DNA from: Enchytraeus crypticus | Lineage: Eukaryota > Annelida > Clitellata > Enchytraeida > Enchytraeidae | Length of the DNA: 64,000 nucleotides | Direction of reading: 5' to 3' | Assembly (NCBI GenBank): GCA_905160935.1 | Contig: CAJHZI010000205.1 | Coordinates: forward strand, 186,001-250,000 | In this document: positions 1 to 11,660 of the stretch, piece by piece | How the letters are laid out: the number at the start of each line of letters is the position of its first letter | How positions within the stretch are numbered: the first letter of the stretch is position 1 | Notes under the pieces: generated by a model | Database searches by the model: none | The model's input: only the letters and a program-made list of their open reading frames with translations | What the model was told of the DNA's origin: nothing | Program-made: the position numbers and the translations under genes

Positions 1-510
1 GAGCAGCTTAAACCGACTTAAATTAGAATATACTAGAAATCCAAGCCAAAACTTGCCAATCCAGCACCGAAGCAATGAACATCTTTAACCAATGGAAGGC
101 AACAGAAATAAACAATCTATCAGAGTAGGCCTTGTGCAACTAGACATTCTATACTTCTATGCGCCAGTGGTACTAGAAAGTAAGAAAGGTTAAAGGTTAA
201 ACACATATTATAGTCAATCACTCATCAATATTAAACATTAACATTTTACTGTTTAGTCTATAATATAATCAGTGAATTTACTCTTGAATTTACTCTCTCC
301 TTAGCTCGGCCTGGAATCGAAACCAAAAGAGCTGAATTCAACTCAGGATCCTCATGTACGGTTTTGACGCTATTCAGCCTCTATAAATATACTCTTTCAA
401 ATATTTAAGTACAACAGATATTCAACAAAGTAATGCGAAAATAGAAGAAACATAAATGAAATAAATTTTAATAAAATATACTTAAATATGAAGTAAGTTA
501 CAACATGTAC

Positions 511-3500
511 CTATAATCGTCCATGTGTTGAGTAGTTCTACCAAAGAGAGTCTGTATCACCGACTTGTGGTCGCGCTGACTGGAGTGCAGTGAAGCGTAT
601 CGCCTCAGTAGCTGAATGAAGGTGAAGGTCATCTGAACAACGAGCATCCACCCCAGTAACCGATAGTTAGATTGTGAAGTGTCTGACGCCCCACGTCTCA
701 CTTGAATCTAATTAGAATCAATCACTCTATTCTGTGTCTAAAGCATTTTTATATTAAATGATAATGTCTGAAAACAGTTGAACAAAAGCTTTCTCATACA
801 ATGCAAATAATTATTATATTACCTTGTACTGACTAACACTCCAAGGCTCATCACTTAAACATAAATTAACATTTGTGCTTTAATCAAAAAACATATTGTT
901 GCCAATTTTTCGTCATCGTCTTCACACATTGTAAATACTTTTTTGACACTTAAAATATAAATAACTTCTTAAAATCATCATTATCTCCCCTTGAATCCCA
1001 GTTAAACTAGGGTCAGATATAAATACACCTTAAACTTTTCCACTAATTTTAGAAACTTTTGTAGCAATTTCTGGACCCTAGGCGCTTACCAACCGAATGA
1101 CCTTTCAGACGTTGGTTTAGATCTTAGTGCTTTGTCGAGTTTTACCACACATGCAGTCCACAGTGGTCTATTCTTCAGACACCTCTAATCTGGACACGAG
1201 TATCTGGAACACATCATGGGCTAATGTCTACTTAAAATACAAACAATTTCTTACAAGACTTGTAATATTAGTATTCAACTACTTACATAATGAATTCCTG
1301 TAGCTCGTTTGGCTAAATGATAGTAGATGCCACGTATATAGAAGATAGCCAGATGGCACCGGTGTAGCACAGCAACTATGTGCCTCACTCGAGAGACATT
1401 CTCACTCAGCGAGGGCATTGCCTCCGGGGGCACCCAGTCTGGTGCCTGCCCCGTGTTTGCCGCATGCTGCAGCCAGGCCAGGCACCAGTCTAACAAATAC
1501 GGTCCTCCAACTTGTAGGGCGATCATTGCAACTCTACGCTACACAACAAATATTATACCTAATTATATAAAATCATTAAAAAGATACCATCTAAAACACC
1601 ATGAAGTGTTTATTCACATGTTAAAATAATAGAAACAGACAAAAAAATATACCGTTCAGGACTACATGTAGTTTACAACTCAAATTTTTGAAGTTTAATC
1701 TATTACATCAAATACAGGATGACTAAAAGTTTAGTCACTAAATTTCCAGTAGATTTGCATTGTATTTTCAGTAGAGATTTTTATATACCTGCAGTACCTC
1801 TTTGCATGCATCTTTGGCAGAGACGGAGACATAGTAACGATATAACAGTAGTTTACCCGCTAGCTGTACGACTAGGCCTACAATCATAGTTTTAACTCAC
1901 ACAGACGTAGACCAACAAAAGCATCTTCAAAGTAGCATTTTGCTTTTATTGATTTATTTAAAGCCTAATTTCCTAAACATTTCCAGTACACAATAAAAAG
2001 TTCCAGTAGATTTCCAGTATTTCCAGTGGAGGTTTAAAATTTCAGTAGATTTCCAGTAGTCATAGACACACTGATATAGATGTTTATTGCAACTAAATCA
2101 CAGTAAGATGTTTAGCCCTGAAAAACTAGTGTGACGAAACACTAGACTTAAGCTTACAATCACAATAATCTTTAGCAATTTGCCAATTTACTGCCATGCA
2201 TCAACTGTATCTAATTCACTGATTCAAGAAAATATGAAACCTGAAAAATGAATGCCATGCAATGATTTAAAATCATGTCTCTTGGAAAACTATAAAACAG
2301 TAAGACTGATAACAACACTAACCCACTCAATAGCATTATGGACAATGTCTGATGTACGGAAGATGGTGGCACTCTAATAGTTTAAAGTTCTAGTTTATAC
2401 TTACAGTTTCAGAAGGAAGTCGCCTCAATGTTTCATCTACTTCAACTATGTTTACATACTCTTCACCAATTGTTTGATAGCCTGAAACAGTAAAGACAAA
2501 GCAGAACACAACCTATAAAAATCAAAAATAGCCTTATGTAAGGCTGTAATTGTAAAATAGAGTAACAATCTTGAAAACTAGTAATAAGAGTAGTATTTAC
2601 AGCAAAAATTAACACAAAAAAGTGGAGTCAATAGCAACGGGATGAATCTATATTAGGGCACAAGTACAGAGATCTACTGCATATCATAGAAATCTTTCCA
2701 GCTATAGCCTACACTAACAAAATCTAGATACTACAAAATTCTCAAGTACAAAGCCACGCCTAGTACATCATGGCTTAAAGAAATCCATGAATTACAATGG
2801 ATTGGAAAGCTTTTAAGAAATATAAAATTTAAAGTAATCCAGCCCTAGGAAATATTAGCAAAGCAGAAGCTTCAGATTTAATTTAGAAGTTCTAATGAAC
2901 TATACAATAACATCATTAGACAATGTAGCATCAAAAAATTACTAAGTCATAGTATTACGTTAAATGGTTAAAATTGCCTCCAAAAAACATTCAACATTGA
3001 GCAATATAAATAGTACGGCCTAACAAATGAATAGTAACCTGCAACTGTAGTAAGACCGAAGTAGAGAAGATCAGCAAGTAAATCCAATTCCCTTCTCCAC
3101 CTCAACCATGAGTGGGAACCTGGTATATAGACAGTAATGACACAGATTGTCAAACTCTTCACATAAAAACACAATGACAAAGCACAGGTTAGAGATTATA
3201 CTAAAAATTAACTTACAAGTATATAAAATTATAACTAACAAGCGAACCCATGTAAGTCCATATTTGACACTTTGTATTTTGCTTCTGGCTCGGTTAGTAC
3301 ATGGACGGATGACTATCTTGAAAGTCGAGTGCTGACGGCTTTGAATGTAGAAAAATTTGCAGAGTGTTGGAAAGCTATTCATAAAATCATGAAGCCTGCA
3401 ATCAGTCCGCTATCAAAGGCAATGATTACTAATAACTATGGAGAGGAGGGAGGAAATTACGAAAATTGCAAAGACATAAACCAAAGCAAGGTAACTCTGT

Positions 3501-3904
3501 AGCATAATTATGCGGTATGTCATGTGTGTAAACCATAGGAACAAAATAACTAAACAATTATTATAAATTCTGGTAATAAATATGCATAAGTAATAATGTA
3601 AACAGTAATTGTAAATAATGCACAATTTAATCACAGAAACTACAGACAGGTAAAAATCACATATATATATATATATAGATAAAATTAGTAAGAATATTAT
3701 ACTGTTATACATTAATCGCTAGTTTTAAAAATAATTGATGTCAAATATATAAGAAACAACATACTTAGAAAATCTCAAGTAAGATTGTAACAAACCAATG
3801 AAAGACTGAACTATATTAGCGAAGGATCCACGCAAATAAGAAATGTAGTGTTCATCCTTCTGTGAGGAGCGGATAACTTCTGCCTGCTTAGCTCGCGAGA
3901 ACAT
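511..3904 (-). CDS. PEX10: PEX10, peroxisome biogenesis RING E3 ligase (3' partial, 5 exons)
   Basis: Membrane-bound ubiquitin ligase that works with PEX2 and PEX12 in the peroxisome to ubiquitinate the import receptor PEX5 (family knowledge). Exons in transcription order are 3796-3904, 3039-3119, 2405-2481, 1287-1538 and 511-707; all have AG/GT borders and matching phases (716 nt, about 238 residues). The ATG at 3904-3902 opens MFSRAKQAEVIRSSQKDE, like the conserved N-terminal 'EVIRAAQKDEYY'. Exons 2 and 3 join to YFGLTTVAGYQTIGEEYV. Exon 4 carries PYLLDW and YHLAKRATGIHY. Exon 5 begins IQVRR, continues with YRLLGWML and ends at a phase-2 donor (510/511). The C-terminal RING finger is not encoded at 1-510, so it must lie beyond the left edge. 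The exon 4/5 intron contains a SINE-like copy at 985-1240. Upstream, a COMMD-like frame starts only about 100 bp away on the other strand, so the two may share a promoter region. Confidence 0.93.
985..1240 (-). repeat. SINE-like repeat family D, full-length-looking copy
   Basis: The reverse complement contains the phrases GCATGTGTGGTAAAAC, AAAGCACTAAGATC and CATTCGGTTGGTAAGCGCC, and ends TTTAACTGGGATTCAAGG followed by a GAT-rich tail. The same order of phrases occurs at 36250-36465, and partly at 17010-17140 and 15425-15515. It sits in the PEX10 exon 4/5 intron. The 3' tail matches the end of a LINE at 37.8-38.2 kb. Confidence 0.7.
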
Positions 3905-4008
3905 TCTCAAGCCGTTGTCAATTTAATTTATACTGCTAAAATTACGCACAATGCAACAAAAAACTTTATTAAGTCACTAAAAATACAAATTTTGTGAGAA
4001 GTTGCTAC

Positions 4009-4567
4009 ATGATTTATTTGAAAAATTTTAAGCGATTAATTTTCGAGAAGGACTTCAAGGCATATACGAGTTTTCCAAACTTAATGAAATGTATTACACA
4101 GTTGTTGCACAGTCACATAGATCTGAAATTCAATGCATTAGGTTAGGAGAGAAAACATTGTACAACATTCTCAGCAGAATAAATTACCATTGTGAAACTT
4201 TACTAGAAAAAATAATATTGGAAATATTTTTTAGTGACACAGAGACTTTTTCAGATATTCAAATAATTTATATGAACACGTTATCATCAAAGGATGAGAA
4301 TTGTAGAAAAACTCTCATCAAAGGCATGACAAGAATATCTGCCATCAAGACTGTCAGAATGTATTACAAGAGTTCTTTAAACACTGTAAGCTGGAGGCTC
4401 AATCTCCTCAATTCATATGAGAAAGACATGTGGCCACAAATTTCTTGTAGTCTATTCCTAAGGGCTACTGCTTTTGGGAATGAGTCGAGCAAAAGAACTC
4501 AATGACTGGAGAAATAACATTTATCTGTCTGGCATTGAGATTAGCGGTCCGTTCTCTTGCATTTAAT
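4009..4567 (+). CDS. COMM-domain-like protein, reading frame broken twice
   Basis: Three overlapping open stretches in successive frames read like one small protein: 4009-4146, then 4089-4505, then 4481-4567. The first holds SFPNLMKCITQLL. The second ends in TVSWRLNLLNS, resembling the W-x-L-[DN]-L core that opens a COMM domain, especially COMMD10. The third holds MSRAKELNDWRNNI, like the 'S-x-K-E-L-x-x-F' end of that domain. COMMD proteins form the Commander complex for endosomal recycling (family knowledge). The frame moves by -1 near 4141 and again near 4475, the latter beside TTTTGGG, so single-base assembly losses or real decay are both possible. No intron is evident. It is divergent from PEX10. 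The family assignment rests on motif spacing only and could be wrong. Confidence 0.38.
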
Positions 4568-4724
4568 TTAAATTAAACTAATAGTGGATACAACTTGAAG
4601 AGGCAGTTAAGCGGATAGGGACTCGACTAAAAACTGGCAATTTCAATATTATCTAGCTTTCACTTACACTCAGAACTGAGCACTAATAATCAAAATAAGT
4701 CATAACAATAAAAACAATTAAAAT

Positions 4725-4945
4725 GCTACTGTCAACAATGACAATATCGAGCACTATTGAGACAAATCCAAGCCAGTGAACAGAAAGAACATCCAAAAAT
4801 GGTGAAAATTCCAAAATCCAGAAAATCAGTTAAAAGTTCAAAGATAAAGAATTAAAGAAAATGTTTACGTGCTGGTCGCAACTCATGGGCACTGCGTCAA
4901 AATGGATGGAAAAGGTAGACCTTCAACTGCGAATGGAACTGTTCA
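4725..4945 (-). mobile_element. L2-type LINE 3' end, minus copy of an inverted pair
   Basis: The reverse complement repeats the sequence of the L2-like 3' end at 10440-10640: the GCAGTTGAAG...TTTTCCATC phrase, then CTGGATTTTGGAATTT, then GTCTCAATAGTGCTCGAT. It is head to head with the plus copy that begins at about 4945. Confidence 0.65.
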
Positions 4946-5165
4946 TGGAAACTGAAGGCCTACCTTTTCCATATCTCTTTCCATCAAGTGTCCATATCTA
5001 TACAAAATTATATTTCATTCCTCTGACATAATACTTCAAATACTTCATTCATTTGGACTAGTTTTCTAGATTTTGGATTTAGTACCTCTTTATTGACCCT
5101 TCTTTACTCATCGGCTTGGATTTGGCTCAAAAGTGATCGATGTTACCATTGACATCATCTAAAAA
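4945..5165 (+). mobile_element. L2-type LINE 3' end, plus copy of an inverted pair
   Basis: Reads GGCCTACCTTTTCCATATC, then TTCCATCAAGTGTCCAT, and ends near AAGTGATCGATGTTACC, a diverged match to 10455-10630. With the minus copy at 4725-4945 it forms an imperfect palindrome. A (TA)n run follows directly. Confidence 0.6.
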
Positions 5166-5179
5166 AAGATCAGCAAGAG

Positions 5180-5181
<2 letters not shown>

Positions 5182-5220
<39 letters not shown>
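5182..5220. repeat. (AT)n microsatellite
   Basis: Uninterrupted AT dinucleotide run just after the L2 copy. Confidence 0.95.
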
Positions 5221-5223
<3 letters not shown>

Positions 5224-5430
5224 AATTTTTATATTTATATTTAATTATTTATTTTGCCACTCGTGCAAACAACACACATTCATTGCACAGTGAAACAAAC
5301 CCAAAATCAAAGAACAAAATGCAATTACACAGTGAAAATAAAATTGAATAGCATTAACAAAACAAATAAATGAAAAATATGTTGTGTACATCAAGGCTTT
5401 CTCTACGTCATTATGCAGGTATATTCACCG

Positions 5431-5611
5431 TCACAATTTCTCAAAATGAGCGTTTAATATATTTATATAGTTATTATCAAACACAATCGTATCAGTATTA
5501 AGCATACTTGCTAATCTACATATATCATTCATTGCTAATTGAGTACACAGCATCCTTAACATAATGTTTTCTGATCCTGAAATAGATTCTAAGAACGACA
5601 TTACCTTTAAA

Positions 5612-5658
<47 letters not shown>

Positions 5659-5960
5659 TAGATAGATAGATGGCATTGGTTTATATCCCATATAAGGTTG
5701 GCATTATTTTATTAATTTTTGTCAAAAGTGTTAAATATTTTTTTCAAATGATTTTGACCAAGGTTTATACAATGTTACTATACCAGTTTTAGTTAAAGAC
5801 TGTGCTTCCAAGACGTATGATAAACAAGGTAAAGCCATAGTTGATATCAATTTCAGTAGTACAGGTTTATTATTCGAATTTCCCATTTTTGAATATATTG
5901 CATTTGCAGATCTATAACATTTTATTTTTACGGAATCAAGTTGCATTTAAATCTACCTGC
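5431..5960 (-). mobile_element. LINE reverse transcriptase C-terminal fragment
   Basis: On the minus strand, 5946-5731 encodes NAIYSKMGNSNNKPVLLKLI followed by CLSYVLEAQSLTKT. This matches the common LINE pattern 'NAI.AKVG...EEV.L.LI..KCLPVLLYGLEACPLTKS'. The frame then meets an (AT)n/(GATA)n tract (5613-5671), and further LINE-like coding sequence follows down to 5431. It is a decayed fragment with no complete ORF. Confidence 0.6.
5613..5671. repeat. (AT)n then (GATA)n microsatellite
   Basis: About 44 bp of AT repeats followed by four GATA units, interrupting a LINE fragment. Confidence 0.93.
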
Positions 5961-6287
5961 TGCTACATATGTATACCTAAATATTTAACATCATTACATT
6001 ATCACTATTTCATTAGTCAATTAAGTTGACTAGATATTGTCATTCCTTCAATACTTTATATCTATTTCTCCTAATTGAACGGCACCTTTTACCAAGATAC
6101 TCCGGCCCTAAAATAAATAGTATAAGGGGTCAATATCTGGAGTGCCTAATGAAGTTAAAAAAACATTTGTTTATAAATACCATAAACAGTGATCTTAAGC
6201 AAGAGTTTATGCCGATTGACGACATTTCTTCTTTAAAATTACTAAGTATTTCTACACTAGAAAAAACTACAACAGTATTAAAAATAA

Positions 6288-6425
6288 TAACACGCATTAT
6301 AGTGAAACGATCAACCATACTGATATCTATCACTCTTAATACTATATGTTTAAACCGTTAGGAAAATTAGTCCATTTTCCGCGTAACCATTCCGTTGTAT
6401 GTCCAAGATTTTATTCTCAGATGAA
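6288..6425 (-). repeat. SINE family A, 3'-part copy
   Basis: Contains the family's tail phrases on this strand: GTGAAACGATCAACCATACT, GATATCTATCACT, GTTTAAACCGTTAGG and CCATTTTCCGCGTAACCA. The box-B half is degraded. Fuller copies lie at 44.6, 46.2 and 52.4 kb. Confidence 0.6.
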
Positions 6426-6861
6426 AGGGCTCCAAAGGCTTTCCATGACCATCATATATTTTTTTTGTTCACATTCACACAGCACGACAGTCAACATATT
6501 CGAATAACATAAAGGTACAAAGTAAAACGCAAAGACAGGCACACTAATACATGCAAAAACCAGGCCATTAAAGAGAGAGCATAGCACCCTATCGAGTTGA
6601 CCACCCGGATATCAATCACCCCGCTAACAATTGTCCTACATGTCTAAATCAAACTTTTAATCAAAATAAAAGTGTGAAAGTGTCAAATCATAGAAGATTT
6701 AAATTACAACAAAGCAGAAGTTGGATGAGAAAAAATAACATAAAAAATTTTTCTTATTGTGACAAATTTTCTAATAAATACTGTTTTTTTAATTTTTTTT
6801 AATTTTTTAATAAATACTGTTTCTGTTAAATACTGTTTTTTTCTAATAAATACTTGCAAAT

Positions 6862-8700
6862 GTGTTAAACAATCATTTCTGTACTGTAGGGGAAAATCAG
6901 CTAGTAAATTATAAAAGCTCAACCACCCATCATAAAGAGTTTCTAAAAAATTCTCTAAAAACAACAATATTCGTAGAAGAAGTAACTTACGATGAACTTC
7001 TCGAAGGCATAGAGAAATTAGATGATAAGAAAGCCAGTGGTCATGATGGATTCAGTGCTATACTGATAAAGGAAGTTAGATTTCTATTAATTGAGCCTCT
7101 ACTTTACATCTATAACTTATCATTATCTAGTGGTGTGGTCCCTGAACTATTTAAAATTGCAAAAGTAATCCCAGTGTTTAAAAAGGGACAAGTAACAGAT
7201 CCATCCAATTATCGACCAATTTCTCTCTTAAGTGTATTTAATAAAATTCTTGAAAAATAGTCTTAAGACAACTATATAATTTTTTTAATAAGTATAATAT
7301 ATTATATGAAAATCAATTTGGATTTAGACATAATCATTCCACTATGCTTGCGGTTATGAACTCGATAGATTTCTGTTATGAAAACTTAGATTCTGGAAAC
7401 CTTGTGCTAGGGCTATTCATCGATTTTCAGAAGGCATTTGACACGGTAAACCATTCGATATTAATCGATAAACCGCATCACTATGAAATAAAAGGTCAAA
7501 TGAACAAATGGATAAGGAACTATTTAAAAAATCGTCCTCAATATGTATATGTAAATAACACCAGCTCTGAGATGCAAATTAACAATTGTGGGGTTCCACA
7601 AGGTAGCATGTTAGATCCTCTATTATTTCTTATTTATATTAATGACATGGAAAATGCTCTATGGGACTATAAGCTTAAGTTATTTGCAGACGATGTTAAT
7701 ATTTTTATTGCCGGTAAAAATGTTAATGAGCTCGAAAAGAATGCGAATATATGTCTTAAAAACTTTAAGTATGGTGCGATGCTAACAAAGTTTGCATAAA
7801 TTTAGATAAAACATGCTATATGATTATTCACAAAGCAAACCAAAGGTACAGTATACCGCAAAAGCTTGAAGTCTTTTTAGATAATGTCCTGATCTCTAGA
7901 ACATCTAAAGTTAAATATCTAGGTGTAATACTCGATGAAAACCTTACTTGGAAACTCCACGTTGATATGGTATGTAGTAGACTAAAAGGTTTTTATCAGT
8001 ATTTTATATAATGTTCGTGATTTCTTACCAAAACACTGCCTCAAAAAAATTTACTACTCTTTTATTCATAGTCAGATTCAGTATTACATTGAAATCTATG
8101 GAAATACCTACTCCACTCACTTGAGTAATTTGATAACAATGAATAATTCTATAATAAGAATTCTATTTAAGAAAAAATAACAACTAAAACTTTTTAACTA
8201 TATGAAATAGTAAATTCACTTCCTCTACGCCAACTATGTAATTTTAATCTATTAAAACTTGCTCATCTATGTATTCATAGCCCCGAAAAAATACCAAAAA
8301 TGTTCATAGAAAAGATTAGATTCGCCAATTCTCTCTCCCATTATAATATGAGGAAACCGTTGAGTTTACACAAACCTTACACAAATACTAACTATGGAAA
8401 AAGAACTATCAATTACATATGTTCCCATTTGTGGAATATGCTCCCTGAAAACATACAGGCAATCAGTTCCACCAATATTTATTTAAGAAAAATTAAGGAA
8501 TACGTTGAGAGCATGAAATAGCTAATTTTCTTTCTTTCGCTTTATCTCACAAGTTTATGTTTTCATGTTAGTTTTCTGTTGAATTGCACTAGTTTTAAAA
8601 TTAATATGTTAGTTTGCAATTGTACTTTTGAGGTAACCAACTAGATGGCGCTAGTCGCTGTTTTGGTAGCCTGTATTTCTGATCAAATACATAGAACTAC
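6862..8700 (+). mobile_element. APE-type LINE, decayed reverse transcriptase (CR1/Jockey-like)
   Basis: Reverse transcriptase motifs appear in order across frame breaks. 6862-7260 holds KKASGHDGFSA and NYRPISLLSVFNKILEK, then a stop. 7300-7799 holds NQFGFRHNHST, FIDFQKAFDTVNH, GVPQGSMLDPLLFLIYINDM and the catalytic FADDVNIF. 7820-8011 and 8300-8521 hold VKYLGVILDENLTW and a C-terminal SHLWNMLPENIQAI. The noncoding tail ends in (CTA)n near 8695. No endonuclease domain is visible upstream, so it is probably 5'-truncated. At least three interruptions make it non-functional. Confidence 0.85.
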
Positions 8701-8844
8701 TACTACTGATAGAATAGACAAATTATTAATTATGTGCTGGCTATGTTTTTAACTGAAATATTTATTCTGATATGAATTTATGTTGTATATTACTTTGGAC
8801 TTTTTATAACTTGTATGTAATAGGGTCACTTATTCATCAAAATG

Positions 8845-9405
8845 GGAAATGTGACAAGGAAATAAACAGAAGAATAGCCATGGCTAAGGAGGCATATAAC
8901 AGAATGTCAAAGATTTTTAGAAGCCATGAATTATCAATTGATACCAAAAAAAGACTTCTTCAATGCTACATTCAACCAATATTGTTATATGGAAGTGAAG
9001 TTTGGACAATCTCTTCTGTAATGGAATCGAAACTTGAGGCAACAGAGATGTGGTTCTATAGAAGAATGCTGCGTATATCTTATAAAGACCACATTAAAAA
9101 TGAAGATGTTCTACAAAGAATGTCAACTTGTCGTGACCTTTTGAACCGAATACGACGACAACAGATGAAATTTTTCGGACACATTATGCGGAACAAAATA
9201 GTTGAAAATAACGTAGTGACAGGAATAATAGAAGGAAAAAGATGCAAGGGTCGACAAGAATGACGTTTATTAAGAGTCTTAGCAAATGGATGCAGTTAAC
9301 TGAAACAGAGATGATCAGAGCAACAATGAACAGAGACATATGGAGGAATATGACCATGACCGCCCAGGCTTGGAACAGGCACGGCACTTAAAGAAGAAGA
9401 AGAAT
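8845..9405 (+). mobile_element. RTE-like LINE, ORF2 C-terminus and 3' end
   Basis: Encodes MAKEAYNRMSKIFRSHELSI, the LLYGSEVWTISS motif, FYRRMLRISYKDHIKNEDVL and FFGHIMRNK, typical of the region after the reverse transcriptase in RTE-like elements. After GKRCKG a frame change leads to WNRHGT and a stop, then a (GAA)n tail at about 9393-9402. The last 150 bp recur, inverted, at 22738-22915 and 33630-33765, showing a dispersed 5'-truncated family. Confidence 0.8.
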
Positions 9406-9429
9406 GTAATGTTGAAGTGGAGTGTGATC

Positions 9430-9640
9430 TGAAATAAACTTAAACTCTTTCTGTTTAAATTCTCTAGATAAGGTTTGGTAGCAATTTGATGTTACGTAGT
9501 ATTGGTGGAATTTCATTCCAGTCCGTACACGCCTCATTTACATAAGATTTATAGAATGTCACATTGGATGTTTTAAACAGATAGTTGGAGTCAAGCAGTC
9601 TAGTTGAATAATTATGGTATTAATATATATTATTAATAAT
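9430..9640 (-). mobile_element. LINE C-terminal fragment
   Basis: The minus strand reads SNYLFKTSNVTFYKSY, then ACTDWNEIPP, resembling the 'SFFPRT..DWN.LP' end of CR1/Jockey-like ORF2 proteins. It is short, with stops on both sides. Confidence 0.45.
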
Positions 9641-9649
9641 TAAGCTTTC

Positions 9650-9870
9650 GCTTTCCTTGAACGATTGAATCTCAAGTAGTTTAGCTAGGATCGGAATACG
9701 AATAGACCATTTCCACTCCTTTATATCCCATGTCATATCACCAGCCAATCCTCAATTTTTCATCTCTTGTAATCGCCACATCCCACGTCAGTTGAGAACT
9801 TGAGGTCCCTCTCAAATTTATAATTACATTTCCTCTTTCAAAATTCTCTTCACTACATCCTCCTCTGTAT
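9650..9870 (-). mobile_element. LINE D 3' end, second copy
   Basis: The reverse complement contains GAGGATGTAGTGAAGAGA, CAACTGACGTGGGATGTGG and GGTCTATTCGTATTCCGA, matching the LINE at 37.8-38.2 kb almost phrase for phrase up to the 3' tail. Confidence 0.65.
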
Positions 9871-9954
9871 AACGGAATATATAATGTCTAAACCCACGAA
9901 TAATATCATTAATGCATGTTTAATTAGTACGCCTCAGACTTGTCGAAGTTTCAA

Positions 9955-10695
9955 ATGTGGTCCATGTTCTTTGATGTTTTTGATGATTTTCAATTGGTGC
10001 TGCTCTTGTGCAATCGAAATTGGACTACTGCAATTCCCTGCTTTTAAATCTCCCTGGCTATGAGATAAATCGATTGCAGTTTGGTCAGAATTCTCTTGCG
10101 CGAGCAATTTTTGTAGTTCCAAGTACTCACATGTTACGCCCATTTTAAAGTCTTTGCACTGGCTAAAGATTAAAGAGCGTATCATTCACAAAATAGCTTC
10201 GTTAACCTATAAGTCCATCACCATCCCTGGACAAACGTGTATATCTCACTTGATTAAAGTAATGCAGCCTGCTGTTACTCGGTTTTCAAAATTAATTACT
10301 CTTGTGAGAACTAGTTTACCTTCGCGCTCTAAGCTATCTAATCGCTCTTTCCAGCATGCTGCACCGCAGATCTTGAATTCTCTTCCATCCAATCTTCGGA
10401 AATCTTCATTTGAAGCACATCGGCCTTTGCTTTCCTATGAGCAGTTCCATAGGCAGTTGAAGACCTATCTTTTCCATCTCTCTTTTCCATCCAGTGTCCA
10501 TGAGCAGCGACCTGCGCCTAAACCTCCTTTTCTTAATTCCCTTTACTTTGGACTGATTATCTGGATTTTGGAATTTGCACCGTTTTTGAACCTTGATTTT
10601 GTCTCAATAGTGCTCGATGTTGTCATTGATGACTGTAGTACTGTAATTGTTTTATTATTATTATTATTGTTGTTGTTGTTTCTTATCATCAAAGT
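9955..10695 (+). mobile_element. L2-type LINE 3' portion
   Basis: The translation reads LVQSKLDYCNSLLLNLPGY, then SLHWLKIKERIIHKIASLTY, then AAPQILNSLPSNLR and FHRQLKTYLF. This follows the L2-clade pattern 'DYCNSLL..LP..LQ..QN..AR' then 'LHWLPI..RI.FKI..LTYK'. The tail is (TTA)n/(TTG)n at 10648-10680. The same 3' end occurs as an inverted pair at 4725-5165. Confidence 0.75.
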
Positions 10696-10739
10696 TTCTG
10701 ATTTTGATAATGAAACCAGCTTTTTCTGAACGCGGTAGC

Positions 10740-11282
10740 ACTAACTAAAATGGTGATGTTTTGTTAAAGTAACGCAGTAACACTTTTATAAAGGTTTTAT
10801 TTATATTTTCATTCTGCTCAAACAATCCCCCGAAGTCGTAATAGAGTACAGTTAGTCAGAGGCTACTATTCAAGTATCTAGTTATACTTTTGTCTTGGAA
10901 TCCTCGCTAGTGTCTATTGCGAGTTTATCTTATTTGGGGTTATGTACCCAGTCTGACCTAAGAACACTGAAGTTATTGCCTAATATTTATTGCACAGAAA
11001 ATGTGAAAGTTTGGAATTGGACTAATTGATAGAAATGCATTATCAGAAAAATTCTATGATAATGCTACTGCCGTTCATTTTAAGATCTGGTAGGGCAAAG
11101 CTAGGTGGGCGAGCCTAACAATATTCATCACAGGATGTCACTAAAAAATCCAGAATTCCTCTACAATGAATAAGTATTTGGAAACATTATTCTCTGGCAA
11201 TTAGCCTATGTAATATTATGAATATAATATAATGTTGGGTTCAGTATTCTGAGTTAGTCCAACCGTTAACTGTACTTGTCAT
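10740..11282. other. No gene recognised
   Basis: Between the L2 fragment and the repeats before PPP6R. It holds short AT-rich runs and no convincing reading frame or known repeat. Confidence 0.4.
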
Positions 11283-11500
11283 AAGAGGCCACTAAGTCGG
11301 ACTTGATAAAGGCAACAGGGAGCCACCTTCGAGGCCATGTTTTTGTCAAGCCGTAGACTATATAAAGTATGGATAAGGCATAGCCTTTTTGCGAAGTAAT
11401 TAATTTGTTGGTCTATAAAATGCTCTTTAAGGAGAGTGAAGATTTTTAGTAAGCATATGTACCTTGAAACTGCCGCTTGGCTAAACATTAGAGAGAGGGA
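11283..11500 (-). repeat. Dispersed repeat family C
   Basis: The reverse complement reads through GAGCATTTTATAGACCAAC, GGCTATGCCTTATCCATAC, GTCTACGGCTTGAC and TAGTGGCCTCTTATGAC. Related copies lie at 12.3, 13.6, 14.5, 22.0, 34.3, 39.5, 53.7 and 56.6 kb. No coding capacity is seen and the class is unknown. Confidence 0.65.
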
Positions 11501-11660
11501 TTATTACATATTTGCTAAAGAATTTACTAATTAATATTTGTCTCGTAATATTTGCATGTATGAGTTTTTAAACCATTTCGTCTAGCTATCTAAAGTCTTT
11601 GTCTTTCAGCTTTTTACAGACCATATTTGAAACATTAAGGTAACTAGAGAAGCGTCCAAT

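Noticed and set aside
3071..3502. Overlapping open frames around PEX10 exon 2
   Set aside because: They lie in the PEX10 intron or in wrong frames of exon 2; only 3039-3119 matches the family.
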